Source: an uncultured Phascolarctobacterium sp. | GTDB lineage: Bacteria; Bacillota; Negativicutes; Acidaminococcales; Acidaminococcaceae | Length of the DNA: 64,000 nt | Direction: 5' to 3' | Assembly: GCA_900545535.1 (NCBI GenBank) | Contig: UQZN01000004.1 | Span: 71,230-135,229, forward strand | Part shown: positions 52,983-59,490 of the stretch, in pieces | Position numbering within the stretch: the first letter of the stretch is position 1 | How the letters are laid out: each line of letters opens with the position of its first letter | Notes under the pieces: model-generated | Databases searched by the model: none | What the model was told of the DNA's origin: nothing | The model's input: only the letters and a program-made list of their open reading frames with translations | Position numbers and translations under genes: made by a program

Positions 52983-53022
52983 AAAAAAAGACGCTTTTCT
53001 GCGCCTAAAGGCAGAAAAGCGT
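52983..53022 (-). terminator. Riboswitch expression-platform terminator
   Basis: A perfect 12-bp stem ACGCTTTTCTGC/GCAGAAAAGCGT (52991-53002 with 53011-53022), followed on the minus strand by seven Ts. It lies between the cobalamin aptamer and the receptor start, about 85 bases before the ATG, so it would terminate transcription when ligand is bound. Confidence 0.88.
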
Positions 53023-53034
53023 AAAACGACTTAC

Positions 53035-53222
53035 AACTCTCTGGCCTGTCGTTCGCAGGATGGAGCAGACTATGATCAGGCAGTTCTTCTGGCTCTGCGT
53101 CATCGCTTGCCTCGCCTTCCCGGTTTCCCAGTGGCATCGTGAGGTTTGCTCGGCATTACAGCGGCGGGACCGCATCGGTATTGCACCGATTTCTCTGTTA
53201 GGCAATAATGCACCTGATCACT
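53035..53222 (-). promoter_or_regulatory. Cobalamin riboswitch (aptamer)
   Basis: On the minus strand the diagnostic core GCGGTCCCGCCGCTGTAA is present (53156-53173), preceded by the CGGTGCAATACCG hairpin and a 5' AGGTGC. It is followed by GCCACTGGGAAACCGGGAAG and a B12-box-like AGCCAGAAGAACTGCCT (53078-53094). These occur in the order and spacing of the AdoCbl-type aptamer. A Rho-independent terminator follows, then the TonB receptor operon. Approximate limits; the core is certain by pattern, the exact ends are not. Confidence 0.93.
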
Positions 53223-53277
53223 TATATTAGATTAAATAGAAATTTATAAGCTGTTGAAAATTTAAATTACGTGATGT

Positions 53278-53306
53278 ATTATAGCATTCGTCACATTCCT
53301 TAGCAA
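53278..53306 (-). promoter_or_regulatory. Proximal promoter (P1) of the corrinoid-uptake operon
   Basis: On the minus strand TTGCTA (53301-53306), a 17-base spacer and TATAAT (53278-53283). It would start transcription just upstream of the aptamer. The sequence around it (AACTTTTACTTGC...AATGCTATAATACA) is closely similar to the distal promoter at 53505-53532, implying a duplication. Confidence 0.65.
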
Positions 53307-53328
53307 GTAAAAGTTTTTAATAAGAATG

Positions 53329-53421
53329 TTATAACAACTTTAAAGCAATATATATAAGCATAAAAGAAATTAAAGCTGGCGCTGGTTTTGCTGCTGCTGC
53401 TTGCTTAGTGCATAACAGCAT
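53329..53421 (-). CDS. Possible 30-residue small ORF between the two promoters
   Basis: A minus-strand ORF of 30 codons (starting MLLCTKQAAAAKPAPALISF) with a hydrophobic, membrane-like C-terminal half. No ribosome site precedes it and I do not recognise it. It lies on the leader that would arise from the distal promoter only. It may be chance; listed because nothing else explains the 190-base gap between the promoters. Confidence 0.2.
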   Translation of the reverse strand: MLLCTKQAAAAKPAPALISFMLIYIALKLL

Positions 53422-53504
53422 GGTTTTTTAAGAAACGTAGAGCATATATCCTATTGGGAATAAATACTTGCCTGTCTGATGAAAATATTAAACTTTCGCT
53501 TTGT

Positions 53505-53532
53505 ATTATAGCATTTTGCCCCCCCCCCGCAA
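53505..53532 (-). promoter_or_regulatory. Distal promoter (P2) with a poly-G tract (G10) in its spacer
   Basis: On the minus strand TATAAT (53505-53510) is preceded by AATGC-type text as in P1, then ten consecutive Gs (53519-53528) and TTGC. Aligned with P1, the -35 would be TTGCGG with a 16-base spacer; TTGCTT with a 20-base spacer is the alternative. Changes in G number would change the -35/-10 distance, a known mode of promoter phase variation in other bacteria. It is just downstream of the terminator of the nickel/peptide-transporter operon. Confidence 0.6.
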
Positions 53533-53582
53533 GCAAAAGTTTTCTGTAGACGCATAATTTGAAAAATTAACAGTTAAAGGGC

Positions 53583-53617
53583 AAAAAAATACAGCGTCCG
53601 GGTTGACCGGACACTGT
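53583..53617 (-). terminator. Terminator of the receptor-methyltransferase-ABC transporter operon
   Basis: The stem ACAGTGTCCGG/CCGGACGCTGT has one internal mismatch and a short loop, followed on the minus strand by ATTTTTTT. It lies 27 bases after the last ATPase stop codon. Confidence 0.88.
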
Positions 53618-53643
53618 GGTAAAATTGTTAGGTGATATATTTG

Positions 53644-54315
53644 TCAAACGAGTTTGCCGCCGCGCATTTGCAGCTGACGGTCACACATATAACGGATCAC
53701 ATCGTGATCGTGGGAGATAAAAAGAAAGGCCATCTGCTGCTGTTGTCGGATACTTTTTAACAAATGCAGGATCTGCGCCTGCACGGAAATATCCAGCATC
53801 GAGGTCGGCTCGTCTAAAATCAGCAGCTGCGGTTTGAGCAAAAGTGCCCGGGCGATGCTCAGGCGCTGTACTTCGCCGCCGCTGACCTGATGCGGATAAC
53901 GGTCCAGCAGTGCTGGTGACAGCTTGACTGTTGACAGGGCAGATTCAATGATCTCGCTGTTGTCAGGCAGCCCGAAGATCTGCAGTGGTTCACGCAGGCT
54001 GGCGCCTAACTTCAGCAGCGGGTCAAAAAAGCTTTCTGGCCGCTGCGAGATAAACTGTACCTGCTGGCGAAAGGGTTTCAGCTGTGCCTGTGACAGCGTG
54101 GTCAGGTCCTGCGACCGGAAGATGATCCGCCCGCTATCTGCCGGCAGCAGCCGCAGCAGGATTCGTGCCAGCGTGCTTTTGCCGCAGCCGCTGGGGCCCA
54201 TCAGTCCCAGCGCTTCGCCGGACTGGATCGTAAGGCTGCAGTTTTGCAAAACGTCGTAGTGCTTGCCGCTGCTGCGGTCCCAATATTTTTTGGAAATGTC
54301 TACAGCTTCAAGCAT
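53644..54315 (-). CDS. Nickel/peptide ABC transporter ATPase (DppF/NikE type)
   Basis: A 223-residue ATPase. Walker A GPSGCGKST lies near residue 40, the signature VSGGEVQRLSIARALLLKP near 140, Walker B LLILDEPTSMLD near 161 and the switch His in ISHDHD. At 223 residues it is shorter than most DppF proteins and lacks the usual C-terminal oligopeptide-type extension, as in NikE. It overlaps the preceding ATPase gene by 8 bases and ends the operon. Confidence 0.9.
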   Translation of the reverse strand: MLEAVDISKKYWDRSSGKHYDVLQNCSLTIQSGEALGLMGPSGCGKSTLARILLRLLPADSGRIIFRSQDLTTLSQAQLKPFRQQVQFISQRPESFFDPLLKLGASLREPLQIFGLPDNSEIIESALSTVKLSPALLDRYPHQVSGGEVQRLSIARALLLKPQLLILDEPTSMLDISVQAQILHLLKSIRQQQQMAFLFISHDHDVIRYMCDRQLQMRGGKLV

Positions 54316-55255
54316 AGAGGAAGCACCTCACTTTCGCAGTGCCGCTGTCATAGACCGGCGGCACTGCCTGCAGGCAGCGTTCATGGCAGCTGGCGCAGCG
54401 CGGCGCAAACCGGCAGCCGGGCAGTTCCTCCTGCGGTAACGGCGGCAGTCCCGGCAAGGGCTGAAAGCCGTTTTCCGGCAGGGCGGCCAGAAAGGCCTGC
54501 GTATAGGGATGCCGCGGGTCGGTGAGGACCTGAGGGCCGTATTCGACGATCTGCCCGGCATACATCACGGCGATGTCGGCACAGATAGAGCGTGCCAGCT
54601 GCAGGTCGTGGGTGATGATGAGCATACCCAGCTGCTGGCCGGTTTTTATTTTCTGCAGATTTTCATAAACAACGCCGCAGGCTGTTTCGTCCAGTCCTTT
54701 GGTCGGTTCATCGGCCAAAAGCCAGTTGGGAGAGCAGCAAACACTCATGGCGCACAGTACGCGCTGCAGCATACCTCCCGAAAGTTCGTGCGGGTAGGCG
54801 GCCAGCACGCGTGTGGCGTCAGGCAGTCCGAAGAAGTCCAGCAGCTGTTGTTTGCGCTGATCGGTTTTATCCTTGATCCCGGCGGTCTGCAGAATGTCGT
54901 CAAACTGTCTGCCGATACGGCGCAGTGGGTTGAGAGAGTCGCCGGGATTTTGAGGTATGAGGGCGATTTGCTGACCGTAAAAACCGGGCAGGGCAGTGTT
55001 GTCTGCCAGAATATCCGTGCCGCGGTAAAAGATGCTGCCGCTGCGGGTGACATAATCAGGCAGGATGCCTAAGACTGCCTGCCCCAAAACGGATTTACCG
55101 CAGCCGCTTTCGCCGATGATCCCGGTGATCTGGCCGTGGCGGAAACAGATGTCGACGCCGTCGACGGCCCTAACCAGGCCGCCGGGAACGGGAAAGTGCA
55201 CGTATAGCTGCTGCAGCGTCAGGTCAAGCGTGGCTGTGGAGTTTAAAGTTACCAT
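54308..55255 (-). CDS. Nickel/peptide ABC transporter ATPase (DppD/NikD type)
   Basis: A 315-residue ATPase with Walker A GESGCGKSVLGQ near residue 46, an IPQNPGDSLNPLRRIG stretch near 100, the signature LSGGMLQRVLCAM near 159 and Walker B LLADEPTKGLD. The C-terminal oligopeptide-transporter extension has RHPYTQAFLAALPENG near 247 and a Cys cluster (CRFAPRCASCHERC) that in relatives binds an Fe-S cluster. It works as a heterodimer with the next ATPase. It overlaps the permease gene by 7 bases. Confidence 0.92.
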   Translation of the reverse strand: MVTLNSTATLDLTLQQLYVHFPVPGGLVRAVDGVDICFRHGQITGIIGESGCGKSVLGQAVLGILPDYVTRSGSIFYRGTDILADNTALPGFYGQQIALIPQNPGDSLNPLRRIGRQFDDILQTAGIKDKTDQRKQQLLDFFGLPDATRVLAAYPHELSGGMLQRVLCAMSVCCSPNWLLADEPTKGLDETACGVVYENLQKIKTGQQLGMLIITHDLQLARSICADIAVMYAGQIVEYGPQVLTDPRHPYTQAFLAALPENGFQPLPGLPPLPQEELPGCRFAPRCASCHERCLQAVPPVYDSGTAKVRCFLYA

Positions 55256-56073
55256 TTGCGCACCTCGCTAAAGCGTACATCCAGCCTGTCACGCAGAAAT
55301 TCGCCCAGATTGTTGATGGCATAGATCAGGAAAAAGATGCAGGCACCGGGAATCAAAATCAGATGCGGCGAACTGCGGTAATATAAAACGGCGTCGCTGA
55401 CCATCACGCTCCAGTCAGGCGTCGGCGGCTGTACGCCCAGGCCGAGAAAGCTGAGCCCGGCGATAGAGAGGATGCCGCGGCCTACCCTGATCGTGAAGAG
55501 GATCAGCAGCTTGTTGACGATATTGGGAATGATGTGGCGCAGCAGCAGCCGTCGGTCGCCGCAGCCCAGACAACGCAGCCCTTCGATGAAAGGCTCTTCT
55601 TTAAGCTGCATCACTTCGGCGCGCACGATGCGGGAAAAACCGGCCCAGGAGGTGATGACCAGCGCCAGCACCAGACTTTTGATGCTGGGACCGAAAATGC
55701 CGGCGATAGCGATCATAAAGCAGCTGCCGGGGATACCCTGAAAAATATTGCTCAGGACAGTGAAGAAAAGATCCAGCTTGCCGCCGTAGAAACCACAGCA
55801 AAGACCAATCACAAGGCCGACGCCAAGCGACAGGACCGCAGAGGCCAGTGACAGCAGGATCGAGGCCCGGCCGCCGTAAAGGATGCGGCTGAACATATCG
55901 CGCCCCAGTGCGTCCGTACCAAAAAAATGCTGCCAGGAGGGCGGCTGCAGCCGGCTTGCCATATCCGGCTCAAAGGGATTGTGAGTGACCAGGAGCGGAG
56001 CCAGCAGGCTGGCGCCGATGATGAGCAGCAGGAGTCCGGCGGCGCAGTAAAATTGCAGGTTTGATTTTTTCAT
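55249..56073 (-). CDS. Nickel/peptide ABC transporter permease (DppC/NikC type)
   Basis: A 274-residue permease with the N-terminal helix and the typical HFFGTDALGRDMFSRILYGG near residue 49. About five further helices follow, with the EAA loop at MQLKEEPFIEGLRCLGCGDR near 168 and LSIAGLSFLGLGVQPPTPDW near 215. It pairs with the NikB-type permease, whose gene overlaps by 4 bases. Confidence 0.93.
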   Translation of the reverse strand: MKKSNLQFYCAAGLLLLIIGASLLAPLLVTHNPFEPDMASRLQPPSWQHFFGTDALGRDMFSRILYGGRASILLSLASAVLSLGVGLVIGLCCGFYGGKLDLFFTVLSNIFQGIPGSCFMIAIAGIFGPSIKSLVLALVITSWAGFSRIVRAEVMQLKEEPFIEGLRCLGCGDRRLLLRHIIPNIVNKLLILFTIRVGRGILSIAGLSFLGLGVQPPTPDWSVMVSDAVLYYRSSPHLILIPGACIFFLIYAINNLGEFLRDRLDVRFSEVRKW

Positions 56074-57011
56074 GACCGCTCACCCAGCTTCACCTTGGGA
56101 TTGAGATAGGCGATCAGCAGATCGACCGCCACCATTACCAGGATCAGGGTGCAGCCGCTGACCAGAACGTAAGCCTGCAGCACCGGGTAATCACGGTAAC
56201 GGATCGCTTCCAGCGCCATGCTGCTGATACCGGGGATCGCAAAAATACTTTCGGCGATCACGGAGCCACCCAGAACGCTGGCAAAATAATTGCCCAGCAG
56301 GGCGATAACGGGGATGATGGCATTAGGCAGGGCATAGCGGGTGAGCAGATTGACCTTGCTGATGCCGCGTGCTTTGGCTACCAGAAAATACTGCCGGCCG
56401 AATTCGGTCAGCAGAGCGCCGCGCATAAAGCGGCAGACTGTGGCCAGCGTGGCAAAAGCCAGAACGAAGGCCGGCAGCAGAAAATATTTCAGGCTGCCGG
56501 TGCCGCTGGTAGGCAGCCAGCGCAGCTGCTCGCTGAAAACAAGGATCAGGACCAGCGCCAGCCAGAAGCCGGGGATCGAGAGCATGATATTAGTCAGGCT
56601 TTTGACGAAATTATCAAAAAAACTGCCGCGGTAAACAGCGCAGACGCTGCCCAGAAAAATGCCGCCCACACCGGCCATTACAAGTGCCAGCACGGCCAGT
56701 TCCAGCGTCACGGGCAGACGCTGCATGATCTCGGCGGCGATGTCGCGCCCGGTGATATAACTGGTGCCCAGGTCGCCCTGCAGAACGCCCAGCAGCCACA
56801 GACCGTAGCGCAGCCACAGCGGTTTGTCAAGGCCCAGCTCGGTACGCATGGCCGCTATTTGTTCTTCTGTGGGGGCATACAGTCCGTCCTGGTTCAAAAC
56901 GAATTCGGCAGGATCACCGGGCGATAAAACGCCCAGAATAAAGGCCAGCAAACTGATGCCCAACAGTACTGGTACGGCAGTCAGGAGCCGTTGGCAGCAA
57001 TATCTGATCAT
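56070..57011 (-). CDS. Nickel/peptide ABC transporter permease (DppB/NikB type)
   Basis: A 313-residue permease with six helices. It has LLGISLLAFILGVLSPGDPA near residue 16, a LRTELGLDKPLWLRYG-like segment near 55 and GDLGTSYITGRDIAAEIMQR near 79. The EAA loop with KARGISKVNLLTRYALPNA is near 212 and SIFAIPGISSMALEAIRYRD near 252. It overlaps both neighbours by 4 bases, indicating tight co-translation. Confidence 0.93.
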   Translation of the reverse strand: MIRYCCQRLLTAVPVLLGISLLAFILGVLSPGDPAEFVLNQDGLYAPTEEQIAAMRTELGLDKPLWLRYGLWLLGVLQGDLGTSYITGRDIAAEIMQRLPVTLELAVLALVMAGVGGIFLGSVCAVYRGSFFDNFVKSLTNIMLSIPGFWLALVLILVFSEQLRWLPTSGTGSLKYFLLPAFVLAFATLATVCRFMRGALLTEFGRQYFLVAKARGISKVNLLTRYALPNAIIPVIALLGNYFASVLGGSVIAESIFAIPGISSMALEAIRYRDYPVLQAYVLVSGCTLILVMVAVDLLIAYLNPKVKLGERS

Positions 57012-58570
57012 GGTTCGCTCAACTCGATTCTTGCTAAATTAACGCCGTAAACCAGCGCGTCGTAATTTTTTAAGCGTTTGCTGTAGGCCACGATGCTGCG
57101 ATCATTGAACAGCGGCACTACAGGCTGGTCTTCTATGGAAATCAGCTGCAGACGGTCATAAATGGCGCGGCGTTTATCTTCATCGGCGCAGTGCTTGGCC
57201 TCCTGCAGTAAAGCGGCGACCTCGGGATTGGCATAGCCCAGGCAGCTGATCTTATTGCGGCTGCCGTCAGGCATCATAAAGGTGTAAAAAATGCTGTAAG
57301 GATCGCCGTTGGGCAGGCCCTGCTGCACACGGGCCATATCATAATCGCCCCGGCGCATCTGCCGGGCCATGGTGGCGTATTCCAGCGACTGGATCGTCAC
57401 ATCAAGGCCAATCTTTTGCAGCCAGTAAGCGATCAGTTCGGCTTCGCCCTTTTGCAGCGGTTCGCCGCCGTTGATACAGTAGACGACCTCACAGCGCTTG
57501 TCGCCCAACACCTCGCGGGCCAGACTGCGCGCTTTGGCAGGGTCGTATTCCACCGGATGATCCTTATAATAAGGACTGGTATAGTTCAAAATATTGGCAG
57601 TCGGCTCGGCATAATTCAGATATAACGCCTGCACCAGATCTTTTCTGTCGATCGCCAGGCTGACGGCCTGACGCATCCGTACATCGTTAAAGGGAAATTT
57701 GCTGCCGTTCAGGGCCAAAAAGCGGATCATCGTTGATTTATTGGTCGAGATAGCAAAACGGTCGTCCTGTTTGATCTCCTCCGCCAGAAAGGGCGGAATA
57801 GCGTTGATGTCCAGCACACCTGCGATCTCGCCTGCCTTTAAGGCCGCATAGCGGACGTCGGGATTGGGAATGTTCCTGACGATGATCTCAGGCACATGGG
57901 CCTTGTCACCGTAATAGGTGTCGCTGCGGGTCAGCCTGACATATTTGTTCAGCACGTTTTCCGTGATCTTATAAGGGCCTGTGCCGATAGCAAAGCCCTG
58001 AAAATTGCCGTCGGGGGCAAAACATTCCGGGGCATAGACAGGGCTGCCGAAATCGATCATTTTGTAAAGCTGGTTGACGTTGGGCTCGGCAAAAAGAAAC
58101 CGCAGCGTATAGTCGTCGATTTTTTCGTAACGCAGCAGCGAAGGATAAAAGGTTTTGATGTCCAGTCCGTAAAAGGAAGAACGCTTGACGCCTAACTTCA
58201 TCCGTTCAAAATTTTGGATAACGGCATCGGCGTTGAACGGGCTGCCGTTATGAAACTGCACACCCCGGCGCAAATGGAAGATCCATTCTTTACCGCCGTC
58301 CTTCATTTCCCAGCTTGTGGCCAGGCTGGGCTTGGGCCGGCCGTTTTCGTCCTTGGTGATCAGCGGTTCCCAAACACCTAAAATCTTGCTGCAATAATAA
58401 CCGTCCTTTTCGCCGGGGGCCAGGTGCCGGCCGGCGGCCAAAACGACGGCGCTGCTGTCTGCTGTGATATTTTTTTCCTGATCTGCGGCAGTTGGCTGCG
58501 TGCCGCAGCCGCCCAGTAAAAGTACGGCGGCCGTGAGCAGCAGCAACAGCGGCTTGCAAAAATGCTTCAT
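57008..58570 (-). CDS. Nickel/peptide ABC transporter substrate-binding lipoprotein (DppA/NikA type)
   Basis: A 520-residue solute-binding lipoprotein (lipobox LLGGC, Cys 22). It has LGVWEPLITKDENGRPKPSL near residue 65, an EWIFHLRRGVQFHNGSPFNA motif near 94, the AIGTGPYKI segment near 193 and VRMRQAVSLAIDRKDLVQAL near 300. The ligand may be nickel, a metal-chelate, or a peptide. In this operon it lies directly after a methyltransferase and TonB receptors, which favours a metallophore-type ligand over plain dipeptides (inference). Confidence 0.9.
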   Translation of the reverse strand: MKHFCKPLLLLLTAAVLLLGGCGTQPTAADQEKNITADSSAVVLAAGRHLAPGEKDGYYCSKILGVWEPLITKDENGRPKPSLATSWEMKDGGKEWIFHLRRGVQFHNGSPFNADAVIQNFERMKLGVKRSSFYGLDIKTFYPSLLRYEKIDDYTLRFLFAEPNVNQLYKMIDFGSPVYAPECFAPDGNFQGFAIGTGPYKITENVLNKYVRLTRSDTYYGDKAHVPEIIVRNIPNPDVRYAALKAGEIAGVLDINAIPPFLAEEIKQDDRFAISTNKSTMIRFLALNGSKFPFNDVRMRQAVSLAIDRKDLVQALYLNYAEPTANILNYTSPYYKDHPVEYDPAKARSLAREVLGDKRCEVVYCINGGEPLQKGEAELIAYWLQKIGLDVTIQSLEYATMARQMRRGDYDMARVQQGLPNGDPYSIFYTFMMPDGSRNKISCLGYANPEVAALLQEAKHCADEDKRRAIYDRLQLISIEDQPVVPLFNDRSIVAYSKRLKNYDALVYGVNLARIELSEP

Positions 58571-58582
58571 AGTTTCATCTTT

Positions 58583-59422
58583 TCATCCCAAATTTATTTT
58601 TTTTACGGAAATAATAACAGTAGTTCGCGGCTGGCTGATTTGCTGGGCGGAGTCCTGCATAAGGGCCTGCTCTTGAAATCTTCGCAGCAGCGGTTCCCTG
58701 TAGGTCAAAAAAGTTTTTTTACTTAAATCATAGCACATCTCTTGTGATACTGCATCTATATCAGTAAAAGATTTTATTTTAGTGTAATGTAAAAATTCTA
58801 CGTCGGCCTTTATTCCCTGCTGCCATAAAAGCAGGGGCAGCAGCTGATAATCCGGACATTCAGCGCAGTCGAGGCCGCAGTCCCGGTATAGCCTGTAGAA
58901 GAAGGGACGCTGGATAGTGCGGACAATGATGAAGCCGCGCCGGCTGTAAGCGTTCATTTTGTGCAGTGCGGCTGCCATATCGCGGATGCGGTAGAGGGAG
59001 TTGACGCTGACGATATAATCGAACGCTGCGTCGGTTGTAAAATCTTCCCATTTGCCGGACTGGGTCTGAACATTGCCGATACCTTCGGCAAGCAGACGCT
59101 GCTGCAGTACGGCCAGCATGGCCGGTGAAAAATCCAGCCCCAGGATATTTTTTGAATAACGTGCCATCAGCGCAGTAAAATTACCGCTGCCGCAGCCGAT
59201 CTCCAGAATGCTGTGACCGCTGCCCAGCAACTGCTGCAAACGCTGGGCTATCAGCGGCGTATCGTGATTAAGGTTGTATTCTTCAGTATAACGCGGAGCC
59301 AGCTTGACCCAGAAATCACTTTCGACCCGGTCGTCGAATTTCCTGCCGCTTTTATCGTCAGTATTCCAGCCGAAGGTTTCCTGCCAGACGGCATTGAAAT
59401 CGATGTCAGTAAGTTTAAGCAT
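58583..59422 (-). CDS. Class I SAM-dependent methyltransferase in an uptake operon
   Basis: A 279-residue cytoplasmic enzyme. ATG 59422 has TGAGGT upstream and follows the intercistronic hairpin; the frame from 59476 runs through the hairpin. The SAM-binding loop SILEIGCGSGNFTALMARYS lies near residue 73, then NILGLDFSPAMLAVLQ near 93 and a DYIVSVNSLYRIRDM segment near 135. A Cys-rich piece CGLDCAECPDYQ near 185 might bind metal. The acceptor is unknown. It lies between a TonB receptor gene and a complete nickel/peptide-type ABC transporter, suggesting modification or processing of the imported compound, or synthesis of a small chelator. Confidence 0.82.
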   Translation of the reverse strand: MLKLTDIDFNAVWQETFGWNTDDKSGRKFDDRVESDFWVKLAPRYTEEYNLNHDTPLIAQRLQQLLGSGHSILEIGCGSGNFTALMARYSKNILGLDFSPAMLAVLQQRLLAEGIGNVQTQSGKWEDFTTDAAFDYIVSVNSLYRIRDMAAALHKMNAYSRRGFIIVRTIQRPFFYRLYRDCGLDCAECPDYQLLPLLLWQQGIKADVEFLHYTKIKSFTDIDAVSQEMCYDLSKKTFLTYREPLLRRFQEQALMQDSAQQISQPRTTVIISVKKINLG

Positions 59423-59443
59423 AAATACCTCATGATAAAATGC

Positions 59444-59469
59444 AAGAGGGTACCGGAAAGCACCCTCTT
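59444..59469 (-). other. Intercistronic hairpin after TonB receptor gene
   Basis: An 8-bp perfect stem AAGAGGGT/ACCCTCTT with a 10-base loop between the receptor stop codon and the methyltransferase ribosome site, without a T-run. Confidence 0.55.
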
Positions 59470-59490
59470 TAAACATTGCAAGATAGAATT

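Noticed and set aside
52916..53205. Two short minus-strand ORFs across the region before the first corrinoid receptor
   Set aside because: They lie inside the cobalamin aptamer and its terminator, whose conserved RNA motifs explain the sequence.
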